A DNA stretch of 64,000 nt. It comes from Eudromia elegans (lineage: Eukaryota > Chordata > Aves > Tinamiformes > Tinamidae). A program made the translations under genes and the position numbers. Shown piece after piece: positions 50,481-62,559 of this stretch (positions within the stretch are counted from its first letter, which is position 1; each line of letters opens with the position of its first letter). The notes under the pieces were generated by a model. The model saw only the letters and a program-made list of their open reading frames with translations. It ran no database searches and was not told the origin of the DNA. Where the stretch lies: NCBI GenBank assembly GCA_003342815.1, contig PTEX01000197.1, positions 1,454,327 to 1,518,326 of the forward strand, given 5' to 3'.

Positions 50481-53400
50481 AGGGAAAATTTAAAGAATTC
50501 TCAAACCACATTCTGAAATTTAAAAATTATCCACAAAACTGAACCTTTATCCTTTGTAGAAACATTATTTTGATAAAATCTCAATCTGCAAATCTCCTTG
50601 CATAGATAACACTTTGTTACTAGGTAGGACAAGAAGAGCACTGTATTGTAAGCCAATATAAGTGTGTTAAAATACCAGCTAGGAATTCAATTAGTACAGT
50701 ACTTAAGGTTTAAAAAAAAAAAAAAGATTGCCATCACCAATAAAATATATACTCAGGTGGGAAGTAAGTGGAGTGAGGGAAAGGAGGAGGGAAATGTCCT
50801 CACATCGGGATTTATACATTCAAAAATTATATAACTCTAAAATATATTTCCCAACATCAATCCTATAGACCACGTGACTTTTCTAAACTGTGAAATAATT
50901 GAACATTCTATTAATTCCAGTCTTGTGGATATATGCAACCCTTTTAGCCCCTTTTATTAGCCTTTTAGATGCAAGTCAGGACAGAATTTGGTCCATCATG
51001 CCTCTAGCACAAAGGAATAATTGCAAATCATTAAAGGAGAAAAGGGGAAAAACACAAACCATCAGTGAGAATTTAATAAAGTTAATAAAAACCAATGTTG
51101 TATATCAATTTAACTCTGAATAAAAAATTTGGGCTTTAGATGCTGACTCGGTAAGTATTCTGTAAGAATCTTTGAACTGAGCACTAAATAAAGCACTTTA
51201 GAGTAAGCAGGAACTTCAAATCCACAGAAAGCAGCTTTACACACCCACTGCAGTAGAGCTAAAGATACTACATTTAAACAGAAATCCCAGGAAGCATGTG
51301 GGTGGTAACACGGCATCCTCCACACGAGATTTTAGTGGGGGACACAACCACACTTGTTGTGACTGGTTTGGGAAGTTTGGGAAAGTCTCTGCTAGGCCAT
51401 GAGGTGCACTGCCAATGTGGGCCATTTTTGTCAAGGGCTTGGCAGCCTGTATTGGGGTGAGCCTCCTGGAACTGCCGGGATGCCAAGGAAATTAGAATAC
51501 CCAGAAATAAAACACTAGGTCTTGGACACAATATAATAGGTCTTGGATGCTGTACAAAAGTTGCTGGGATCAGATGACACCAAGCGATTAGGGAGGATGG
51601 GATAATATCAAAGAGAAGGCAGGCAGTTATGTTAAGAGGAAGAAAACTCCTTTGACTGAAGCCCAGACGTATGAATCATAAGATCTAGTTTATATTCTTG
51701 TCACAGCTCAAAACCTCCTGTGTGACATCTTAGGCAAATCAGTTTTATCCTCAGTACAACAAGATAATAACTGACAGGGTCCAGATCTCCACATTAGCTG
51801 AAATTTGTAGATTGCTTGGAGCTCCTGCGCTAAAAAGTTCTCTTACCTAGCACACAGGAATGAATTTTTTCTGCCATCCATCTGCTGAGCACAGCAGAAA
51901 TGTTCCCAGTAGGACACAATACACAGCAATACACATGTTGATATAAAACATGCTTTAGCACTTGCTACTTAGTCCTCTTGACAATAATGTCCCAGTGTAT
52001 TACTTTCTTCTTTGCTTCCTACTCATTGCAGCCTGCTGTATCCTATCACATTCTTCATGAACACCAAATATTCATATCATTATGCCAGATAAGGTGACAT
52101 AAACAGGAGAAAACAACAACAAAAACAACAAGACAGATTTGTTAACGGTGCTGGGGGAAGAGAGGAGGTGATGATGATTAGCAACTTTGGCATCCGCGTA
52201 AGCGGCACAAGTTATGGCATTTTTTTTAACCACCTGTCTGCCAAGAAAGTTAGAACCATGGGGGTTCAAACTTACAGAGGTTTTCCAATATGCTCTAATC
52301 CTGAACTAACACTGCCTGCTATTCATCAAAGACCATGATAGAAATTGTATTAGCATCAGCAACAACTAGAGTAGGGGAATATTCTGTGTGGAAAAAACAA
52401 AAGCAGCAAAAACAACAACAACAAAAAAGTAGTGTTGACCTTGAAGAGCATGGGTTATTCTACAGCTTCCACTTTCTATTTGGGGTTATTCTGAATTGAT
52501 GAAACCACTTTCAGAATATCAGCTGGAAGGAGTATAAGCATCCAGATGTATTGACAGGAGTAAAAATCCATGTAAGCCTGCCATCTCTCATCTAAAAGTC
52601 ACCACCCCAAAATAGTTTGTGATCTAGTTATTTTTATTTAGAGAAGAGCCTGGGCCTTGAGTTTGGATATGGGTCCAAATTCCATAAGAGTTTTGGACTA
52701 CTGTTCAGGTAGGATGCTCCATTCTAGCCCAATTCTGAAACAGCATGTCTAGTTAGTTCACGGAACTACTTTATACCGAGACTCAGACATTAGGATGATC
52801 CATTTTAATAGTTTTCTGTAATACTATGAATCAGCAGCTTTAGATAAAAGGGTGAGTTTCTTTCTTGATGAAAGAAGAATTTTAAAGCTGCTCATTTCTT
52901 TGTTTCAGAATAGATACAGATGGTCTTAGTGATGTCAAGAAGGCTCCTGACATTTTGTTAATTTACTTCTCTCACCAATCTTCAGAGAGGACAAGTCTGT
53001 AATAGAGAGATTATTTCACAGCCTGAAAATCATAGTAGTGGATACAGCTAGTTCCCCATGTTAAAGTACTATCGTGTTTACCACTTATGTTTATCACTGT
53101 GTCACACACAGCCTTAATAGCTCAATTTTGTCTCCAGATATGTTAAGGATTCATTGAAAGCCCTATATTTTTGGCTCTGGAAATCTTGCGAGAATTCCAG
53201 GATTTCTCATAAACATCTACACACCTTCTTCCTATTTCCCCTCATTTCTGACCGATCCATTGAGCACAAGCGTTTTCTTCTTTACCCTTGGCTAGATATT
53301 CTTAAATATTTTCTTGTAACTTGCTGGTTCAGCTTTAACTCTTGTTGCATACTAACATAATAATTAATATAAATTTCTTTTAAAGAGACCATTAGTATTT

Positions 53401-54627
53401 GGACAATCACGAACTCACAGATATCAAGGCTTTGATCAGAGCATATAACCATTCTAGAGCTCTTGTTTGCACAGCAGACTGACATACCTCCAAATATGTA
53501 ATTTTACCTGCTCACTTAAGAAACACTTTACACATATTTTATACTCACAGTTTGCACAAAATATCCAAGTACCTGCTCACCCAAAGGAGAAAATCTGAAA
53601 TAGCAATAGCATACATTGTTCCAGTAGATGCACCAAATCCCACAAATGCACCCTGCCCATGCTTAAACCTGCAGGCAGGAATATCAGGACTGACAAGCAT
53701 TGTGAACATAATCTGTGGAAAAAGTTAAAACTGCATTTCCTATGCTCTCTCCTTCCTAAAGGCCCCTGCAGAGTGCTAGTCAATGCTCTCTCTAACTTTA
53801 AACAAAATCAGCTGGTTAGCTCACTCCACCCTTCTCAGCACTTAAAACTAAACAGACAGACTTCATCTGGCAGAGGATGGGTTTGGACCACTTTTTCTGA
53901 AAGCAGAGCAATGAGTGCAAGAATCATCATTGGAGGATAGGGAACAAGCACCTGGAATAGCTGCAGGATCTCTAGGTAGCTCAGTTGATTGCAATATAAA
54001 TGTCTGCCCAGAGATGTAGACTGGTAGTTAATGGAAATGAGCTGGTGAAACTTCAGACATCCCTTATATAAATCTCTTGTACAATCAGAGATTTACAATA
54101 AGCACTTGCTCTTTCCTTGATCTCCATTTTTTTTCCATCTATTGAACACCCTAAGATTCGTTCTCCTCACTCAGTCTGTTCAATGTCTATATAAAGCATC
54201 TAGAGAAGATTCTGTAGTATCATGAACTGACTTGTCAGCAGTACAAGTATGGCACTCATCTTTACATCATCTTCACCTCTCATGCAAATAATACCATTGC
54301 CCAGTTCTTCAAGGTCTTGGCTGATATCATCAAATGAATGAAGAGAAGTTCACAGAAGCCTCATCTCTGCAAGAGCCTGGGTTGAAAATGGTAAGGAAGA
54401 GTATTACATATTTCCATAATGTCATCTATTCTCCATCACTGTCATTAAGATTAATCAAAGATTCAATATTCATGTAAACTTATTCCTTCTGGAAACATTG
54501 AAAACTGTTGCTGCAAAAACCTCAGTCTTTCAGCACTATTTATGTTCTGATGGTCTCCTATATTGAACTCAGCTTTTATGCTGATTTCTACTACCCAGGG
54601 AGGATATCAGAAGTGATATCACAGCAG

Positions 54628-54661
54628 AAAAAATAAAAAAAAAAAAAACCCAAAACAAAAA
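54628..54661. repeat. A-rich tract
   Basis: A runs interrupted by single T or C residues, including a stretch of about A14. Confidence 0.85.
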
Positions 54662-57400
54662 ACTCTTAACTCCATCTACTCAGCAACTCAGAATCACCAA
54701 ACTACCTTCAGCTCTGTCTTTAATTTGCTTCCAACTCAGTTCCAGATTAAATTCAGGGCTTTGCTCATAATTTCAAATCCTTCATAACTTTAGCATGTAT
54801 TGGTTTAAGGACATCTACTCTTGTAGTATTATGTTGCAGTCTGACAGCTATATTCCTCTACAACAAAATAAATAGCCAGTTTAAATGAAGGATGTGTATG
54901 CTGGGGACAGAGATTCCCCAGTGCCTTGGACAAGATTATGGAACCCACTCGATCACCTGCAGCAGAAAATGATAAATCTCAAAATCCAGAGCAAAACAGA
55001 AATTTGAGCTTTTCATCCCAGACTTCCCTTCTCTAAGTGAACTGTATCAAACCCACATTCACTGAGAAGTACTTCATGAATGACAGAATGGATTGTAGTC
55101 TGATCCCCAAGGGCATGCTCCAGTGCAGGTCGTCTGACGCCAAATAAAAGGAAAGCTGAGCTGGCAATATGTTCATGTTTAGCACTAGCAGGTTCTTGTC
55201 AGGACCCATCTGCCTCTTTTCTTAAAACTTCATGGGAATTGCAGTTCCAGATCTCTGTTCTGTTGCCAAATTTAGTGGAAAGTCACTAAAAAGTTCTCAT
55301 TTGCAAGACTTGGGAAGCGTAGGGTAGACTAGAATCACACACGCAGACATACATATACACAAAGCATGGATTTGGAGACATTGTTTGACTAGGAAACAAA
55401 ACCCCAAAACGACAATATGTAGGACGTAGAAAAGAGAAAAGTAGAAGATGCCTTGTGCTGATTTTCATGCACTTATAAAGTAATTAGGACCAGATTTATA
55501 CCTGTATCTAGAAGCATATTAGGAGTAAATGCCTGTAGATTTCCAATACAGCTCTAACAGTCAGGGTATCATTGTTTAGACACAACCACGCATAAGAAAA
55601 AAATGAATGCAAAATGAGACACTGTAATGCTGTAGATTATCAGATGTGAAAGAAAATTCTTCTAAAATAAACACAAGAGATGCTTTTTAATTATATGAGA
55701 ATGTGAAACAAATCACCAAGTCAAGCAGATATAACTGAAATACCTCTTGATTTGTGTCTATACTTCATCATAGGGATGAAGAAGTTTTGTCATTTGGTTA
55801 TAAATTAAGGCCATATTTCCCAGTTACTTTTGAATATCCTCAGTTTCAATTGCTCAGTTGCAATATATCTGTTTATATTACTTGCCAAGGAAAATAAAAC
55901 AGAGGTATCTCAACAGTGGAACAAATAAGCAGTGTATCTATACAACATTCAGAGTAAATGCTCTGAAGATGCAGAATCCTCATAATTCATCAAGCATTGC
56001 AGGAACCTCACAGTTAGTTTTGCTAAGAAGGAATTGCATGTATTGAGCGAGGATTCTGTTCCTGTACATTACAACAGGATTTAATATTCCATTCTGTTCT
56101 GTTCAGCACAAAAGTAAGCCCTGAAGAATACATGTCCTATATTTACTTTTGGCAACTTGGCAATAACTTTGTGCATTTCAAATGCAAGTAATTTCAAGTC
56201 ATTAAAATGTGCATGCATGTTGAAAAGTTCCTAAGTTTTACCAAGGGTGATAAAACTTTGCTGAATTTATTGAACTTAGATTCTTGTGAAATTTTCACCA
56301 GAACAACCATGCAACATTACATTAAGCGTGGAGGTAAGCTAATAAGAAAAATGTGATCAGGCAAACCAGCAGAAGAGAATCTTTGAATCACTAAGATGGC
56401 CCATTTGAGGCCCACTCCCTCACAGAGCTGTGTTTCATGAGGGTCTTGTGCTGATTGATTCCAGCAGCAACACTTGGGTTGGCACATGGTGCCAGTGAGT
56501 CAGCACTTTTAAGTTACACTTGTGAAAACAAGCAAAAACAGGAACTATGCTGGTTTCAATAACTGGTAAGGTAGTTAGCATCATAATATAAGTGCCTAAA
56601 TTTTAGTGCAAAACAACTATCTCCTTACTCCCTCTCAGGACTCTACCTGAATTTCTTAAATTGTCAATGCATAAACCAGAAATGGTGCTGCTTCTTTGTG
56701 CCATGTATCTTCTATGTGACTTGTGCATGTGCTTATCCAGCAATAGGCATCAGTAGTGAAATGGTATTACATTCTCTTGGGTTACACACCCTTAGATGGG
56801 ACTGCTGGAAGATCAACTCTTAATAAGGTGTCCAATTTATAATCTAGCACGGTGAGGAGCAACTGGCTCCCTGAGTGAATAGCTCTTCTGTGTTATCATC
56901 TCCTGAAGCTGCCTGCCTGGCCAGCTTGCCTCATCCTTTTCTCTTGCTCGCAGATGTTGCTCTTTTCACTAACTTTTTAACTTTTTGTTTGTTTGTTTTT
57001 TGGGTTTTTTTGGTGCTGTTTCCAAGACTGGAAATATAAAGAGGAAGGAAGATAACAATTATCCACCCTGTATCTTGTTGGAGACTGCAAACCATGGCAA
57101 AATGAGCAATCTATCTGCTAGTTTAAAAGGAAATAAAACTCTGGTATTCACTTACTCCAAGAAGGCTTAATTTCAACCTAGAATGCTACTCCCAAAGATT
57201 ATTTCTGTACCAAGAGGTGTCTTTATAAGGAATGCTGTGTACAACAACCTCAGATATATGAGACACCAGGTATTAAAGCATATAGCTGATGGCGAGAGGA
57301 AGAATGGTCAAACACTGCAAAGTGCAGGAGATAAGCAATGGAGTGTGATTCCCAGGTGAAAGCTCCCCTTGGTTTTGCCTTGAATTTCTTCTGCTAAAAG

Positions 57401-57982
57401 ATGTCCAGTTACCCTGCTGAGAAGCATGAGCTTAAAAAACTCATCCTCTTAACAGCCAAGTTAGCTGCTTTGGATGTTATTTTCAACATGGCTAGCCCGA
57501 GATGTAACAACTGCCTTATTTACAGAGATGACATTTTTCTCCTTGCCAATTCGTATTTTCAACATTTTCTTCAGGGCAGCTTGCGTTTATCAGGCAGAGA
57601 TAGCCAGCCTGAAGGACAAACAAAACAAAAATTCATTCCAACAGCAGTGAGCAACTTGCTGCTGCCAGACATCTTTTATAGCCTGCAGAGGGGCCTGACA
57701 CAGGAAAGAGCTCTGTTTTGCCTTCCGTCTTTCACTTCCTTCTCATATTCTTCCCTTTCCCACCCCTTCCCTGGACCTGTTGCACAGAGCAGCACCCTCT
57801 GGTGGCAGAGAGAAATCAGAAATCGTGCTGCTCCAAGCACAGAACATTTCTCAGAGTTTGGGCCTGATCGTCCCTCAGCAGGGACACCTGCTAATGAAGA
57901 TGGGGCAGAGAAAGTGCCCCCTGGAATGGAAGGAAGTCACGCTTGCAATTTGGCAACTCTCATGGCATTGATAAACTTATAA
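57401..57982 (+). CDS. 193-codon open reading frame of unknown meaning
   Basis: This is the longest open frame in the window, ATG to TAA. The predicted product has no recognisable domain. The first third contains LKKLILLTAKLAALDVIF and a CNNC pair, the middle is Ser/Gln-rich and the end is Pro/Gly/Glu-rich. There is no signal peptide, no clear membrane segment and no G/C-ending codon bias. A rough estimate from local base composition gives a few percent to about one chance in five of a run this long somewhere in six frames of 64 kb, so it is only a mild outlier. It lies about 700 bp before the subtelomeric satellite. A lineage-specific gene, an old retrotransposed fragment or chance remain open; chance is preferred. 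Confidence 0.15.
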   Translation: MSSYPAEKHELKKLILLTAKLAALDVIFNMASPRCNNCLIYRDDIFLLANSYFQHFLQGSLRLSGRDSQPEGQTKQKFIPTAVSNLLLPDIFYSLQRGLTQERALFCLPSFTSFSYSSLSHPFPGPVAQSSTLWWQREIRNRAAPSTEHFSEFGPDRPSAGTPANEDGAEKVPPGMEGSHACNLATLMALINL

Positions 57983-58670
57983 TAACTTTGATGCCAAAGG
58001 GTATCAGGCTTATTTTTTGAACAGGAAATTACAGTTTCACCAGATAGTAATGGATCTGCAAGAAAAACATATTTGACTTTGGCATAAGCAGCAGCCAGAA
58101 CTTGGGAGAGGATTTATAAAAGAGAGGGGTTTGTGTTTGTTTGATTTTATAAAACTCCAATAACTAGAATAACTTCTACAAAGCACCAGTGCCTAACCAT
58201 TATTAAAAACAAAACAAAACAAAACAAAACATCATGACTTACTGCACAGATAAGAAAGAAAAATTCTCTGATAACAAGCACCAGTCCTCAACTTCAAAAA
58301 GAATATTAGGATGAATTAGTAATTGGTTCTGCAAACACTTCCAGTTCAATTGAGAATGAATTACTCTTTTCTCCAACCTTCAAAATTAATCTCTGCCCAA
58401 AGATTCAGCCTGCCTCAAGAAATCTGGAGTAACCTGCATGCTCCCAGATACCTATAACCCTCCTCTCTTCCTGTCCCCATACTAGTACTGCATTTGTACT
58501 GCAATTGTTCCCTATTTTCAGTACTTAAATAAAACAAACAACGATTAAATGCAGCTCCATGTGAAAAATCATCATCGCTCTGAACTTCCTCTCTTGCCAA
58601 AAAGAAGTGAGAGGTAGTATAAGCAGTCACATGATCAATCTTCATCAGGGGAGGAGAGCATCCAGCTTGC
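57983..58670. other. Non-coding transition to the satellite
   Basis: AT-rich unique sequence with an AAAAC repeat at 58205-58231. No gene is seen. Satellite similarity begins abruptly at about 58671. Confidence 0.65.
58205..58231. repeat. (AAAAC)n pentanucleotide repeat
   Basis: Five uninterrupted AAAAC units. Simple-sequence DNA. Confidence 0.92.
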
Positions 58671-59620
58671 TGTGGCAACTTCTGTATCTCTGTCTACAAC
58701 AGGTGGAATAGGACTGTTGGAAGGTTATGCCCAGAATTAACTTTAGTGTTGGCGTTTGAGCACTCATAAGGCCTGGAGACCTATGTGTAGCGTGGCTGCA
58801 AAGGCCATGCGAAAGATTATGGGGAGCAACACTAAGAGTGGACCCATGGCAGTTTTCATTTCTGGACTTTCAAGAGGTGACATGGAACCCCGTGGGAAAT
58901 TACAGCTGTAATGATCATTAGAGTTAGAGCCTGTGGAGAGATAAAGAGCAGAGATGCATGTGTATGAGACTAGATACTTATGTGAATTATATCCATAATG
59001 AGTATTAGAGATAAAGGTAGGGTACAGGTTTAAGGCGTGGTAAAACATAGAATCCTATGTTCAGTGTTGCTGCAAAAGCCATATGAGACATCATGTGGGG
59101 CAACACCGAGAGCTGACCTGTGGTAGCTTTTGTTTCTTGACCTTTAAAAGATGGCATGATACCTTCTGGAAAATATCTTCCACGATAAGGCTTAGGGATA
59201 GGGATAGAGTTCTGGTAGTGAAAATATATAGAACCTCATGTGTAGTGCGTCTACCAAGGCCGTGTGAAACATGACGAGAGACTAAACCGAGAGGGAACCA
59301 GTGGCAACTTTTGCCTCTCAGGCTTCAATAGGTGGAATGGGGCAGTACGTAGGTTACACCTAGAATTAGATTAGACATAGGGTTTGTGGAGTGATAAAAC
59401 CTACGGGTCCATGCAGAAACATTGTGGAGGGTTATACGAGGAGCAGACCTAAGGCAACTTTCATCACTCAACAACCAATAGGTAGAATGGTACCTTCTGT
59501 TGGGTAGGCCCAGAATTAGAGTTAAAGGTAAAGTTATGTTAATTTGTTATGGAGTGGTAAATTGTAGAAACCCATGTATAGGGCAAGTTCAAAGACCATG
59601 CAAACAAGTGTGTATATGTG
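58671..59620. repeat. Divergent, rearranged proximal part of the satellite
   Basis: The first five or so monomers are the most diverged. Their telomeric tracts are degenerate (for example aggcttagggatagggat near 59188), and landmark spacing varies (174, 274, 181, 150, 167 bp). The 274-bp step contains a partial internal duplication of the segment between the telomeric tract and the gataaag box. This is the expected look of the old edge of a tandem array. Confidence 0.8.
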
Positions 59621-60395
59621 GCATTTTTTGTCTCTTGCCGTTAACTATGTGAATGGAGCTATATGTAGGCTATGGCCAGAATAAGGGTTAGGGTTAAGGA
59701 TAGGGTACGAGTGGTGATAAAGCATAGCGACCCACGTGTAGTATGGGTGCAAGGGCCATGCAAAACCTCATGCGGGACCACACCAAGAGGGGACTTGTGG
59801 CAAACTTCGTCTCTTGAACTTCATTAGGTCGAATAGGACCTTTGGTGAGCTAGTCCCAGAATTAGCACTACGGTTAGGGTTAGGTTCTCAGCAGTGAGAA
59901 AGTGTAGAGCCTCAGGATTAGTATGGCTGCAAAAGGCATGCAAAACATCGTATGGGGCTACACCAAGTGCGGACCTATGGCAAATGCCATCCCTTGAACT
60001 TCAATAGGTGGAATGGGACCATTGGTGGTTTAGACCCAGACTTAGGGTTAGGATTAGGCTTTGAGCCGTGATAAAGCATACAAATGCATGAGCAGTATGG
60101 CTGCAATGGCCATGCCAAACCCCATGCAGGGCTACACCAAGAGTAGACCTGTGCAAGCATTCGTCTCTTGACCTTCAGTAGCTGGAATGGGACCTTTGAT
60201 GGGCTAGGCCCATAATTAGGATTAGGGTTAGATTTAGGGTTTAAGGAGTGAGAAAGTATAGAGCCCCATGAGCATTATGGCTGCAAAGGCCAAACAAAAC
60301 CTCATGCAAGGCTAGAACAAGAGTGGACCTGTAGCAACATTCATCTCTCCAACTTCAATAGGTGGAATGGGACCTGTGGTGGGCTAGGCCCTCAT

Positions 60396-60413
60396 TTAGG
60401 GTTAGGGTTAGGG
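60396..60413 (+). repeat. Interstitial (TTAGGG)3 tract inside a satellite monomer
   Basis: Three perfect vertebrate telomere units in a row, among the best of the array, followed by tttgagcagtgataaag. Equivalent tracts of one to three units, perfect or with single changes, occupy the same place in most other monomers, always with the G-rich strand on the plus strand. Confidence 0.95.
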
Positions 60414-61403
60414 TTTGAGCAGTGATAAAGCGTAAAGACCCATGTGTACTATGGCTGCAAAGGCCGTGTGAAATCTAAAGTGGGACTACAGCATGAGAAC
60501 ACCTGTACCAACTTTGTTCTCTCTGACTTCAATAGGTAGAATGGGTCTATGGCTAGGTTATGCCCAGAATTAGGGTTCTGGCTAGGATTAGGGTTTGAGC
60601 AGTGATAAAATGTAGAGCCCCATGAGTGGTATGGCTGTAAAGGCCATGCAAATCCTCATGCGGAGTGACAGCAGGAGTGGACGTGGGGCAACTTTCGTCT
60701 CCACAATTTCAATAGGTGGAATTGGAACTTCAGTGGGCTAGGCCCAGAATGAGGGTTACAGTTAGGGTTAGGGTTTGAGCAGTGATCAAGCATAGAGACC
60801 CATGTGTAGTATGACTGCCAAAGCCATGGAAAACCTCATGTGAGCATTCACCAAGAGTAGACCTGTGGCAACTTTCATCTCTCGAACTTCAGTAGCTGGA
60901 ATGGGACCTTTGGTGGACTAGGCCCACAATTAGGGTTAGGATTACATTTAGGGTTTAAGCAGTGACAAAACGTACAGCTCCAGGAGCAGTATGGCTGCAA
61001 TTGCCATGCAAAACCTCATGCGAGGCTTCTCCAAGAGTGGACCTGTGGCAACTTTCATCTCTCCAGTTGCAATAGGTGGAATTGGACCTATGTAGGCTAG
61101 GTCCAGAATTTGGGTTAGGGATAGGGTTAAGGTTAGAGCAGTGATAAAGCGTAGGGCCACATGTGTAGCAGGAGTACAAAGGCTATGCAAATTGTCATGT
61201 GGGGCGACACCAAGGGAGGACCTGGGGCAAGCTTTGTCTCTCAATCTTCAATAGGTGCAATGGGTTCTGTGGTGGGCTAGGCCCACAGTCAGGGTTAGGG
61301 TTGGCATTAGGGTTTGATCAGTGATAAAACATAGAATCCCATGAGGAGCACAATTTGAAAGGTCATGCAAAACTTCATGCAGGACTACAGCAAGAGTGGA
61401 CCT

Positions 61404-61463
61404 GTGGCAACTTTTTTCTAATGACATTCAATAGGTGGAATGGGACCTTTGGTGGGCTAGACC
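61404..61463. repeat. Truncated satellite monomer
   Basis: Only about 60 bp separate two landmarks here. The copy runs from the landmark through the aataggtggaatgggacc and gggctag segments and then jumps directly to the acctgtgg of the next copy, losing the telomeric tract and the gataaag box. This fits an unequal-exchange or slippage deletion of about 120 bp. Confidence 0.85.
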
Positions 61464-62559
61464 TGTGGAGGCTTTCGTCTCTTGAATTCCAGTAACTGGA
61501 ATGGGACCTGTGGTGGGCTAGACCTACAACTAGGGTTAGAGTTTAGTTTAGAGTTTAAACAGTGATAAAGCTTAGAGCGCCAAGGGCAGTACGGCCACAA
61601 AGACCCTTCAAAACCTCATGCAAGGCTACACCAAGAGCGGAATTGTGGCAAATATCATCTCTTCAACTGGAATAGGTGAAATGGGATCTAGATAGTCTAG
61701 GCCCAGAATTAAGGTTAGGGTTAGGGCAGGGGTTTGGGCAGTGATAAAGCGAAGAGCCCTATGTGTAGTATGGGTGAAAAGGCCATGCAAAACCTTATGC
61801 GGGTCTTTACTAAGAGTGGACCTGTGGCAAATTTCGTCTCACCATGTTTAATAGGTGGAATGAGTCTATTGGTAGTTTATTCCCGTAATTAGGGTTAGGA
61901 TTTGGGTTTTTAGCAGTGTAGAGTGTAGAGCCACATGTGTAGTAGCAATCGAAAGGCTATGCAAAACCTCTTGTGGAACTACACCAAGACCCGACCTGTG
62001 GCATCTTTACGCAACTTAAATTGGTGGAATGCGACCGATGGTGGGCAAGGCCACATTTAGATTAAGGACCAGGGCGAGGTTCTGAGCAGGGATAAAACAT
62101 TGAGACCCATGTGTACTATGCCTGCAAACTGCATGCAAAAATCTCGTGCGGGCCTACACCAAGAGATCTGTGACAACCTCCGTCACCTCACCTTCAATAG
62201 CTAATATGAGAACTTTGGTTGGCTAGGCCTAAAATTACGGTTAGGTTAAGGTTTCAACAGTTGTAAAGGGTAGAGCCGCATTGGTAGTACAGTTGCAAAG
62301 GCCATGCAAAATCTCACGCGGCACAACACCAAAAGCGGACCTGTGGCAGCTTTTGTATCTTGAAATAAAATAGGAGTAATGAGTAAATTTCTAATTTCTG
62401 CGCAGATTAAGGATACGTTGAGGGATTGAGCAGTGATAAAGCGTAGAATCCCATGTGTAGTAAGGTTGCAAATGCCATGCAAACATCATGAGGTGCAAAA
62501 GCAAGAGTGGCCCTGTGGCAACTTTCGTCCCTTAAACTTCAGTAGCTGGAATGGGACCT

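Larger units (their letters stand above)
48098..57400. other. Long non-coding AT-rich stretch
   Basis: No gene, RNA gene or recognisable interspersed repeat. Open frames do not exceed about 95 codons and show no bias. Simple sequence includes the A-rich stretch at 50369-50480, an A run at 50711-50725, CAA-type patches at 52110-52130 and 52400-52428, an A-rich patch at 54628-54661 and a TTTG/T tract at 56983-57011. Confidence 0.65.

Noticed and set aside
50333-50542. Lys/Ile/Asn-rich 69-codon frame
   Set aside because: It is produced by the A-rich low-complexity tract.
60948-62482. Minus-strand open frames of 74-98 codons within the satellite
   Set aside because: They share the same monomer-derived peptide and are shadows of the tandem repeat.
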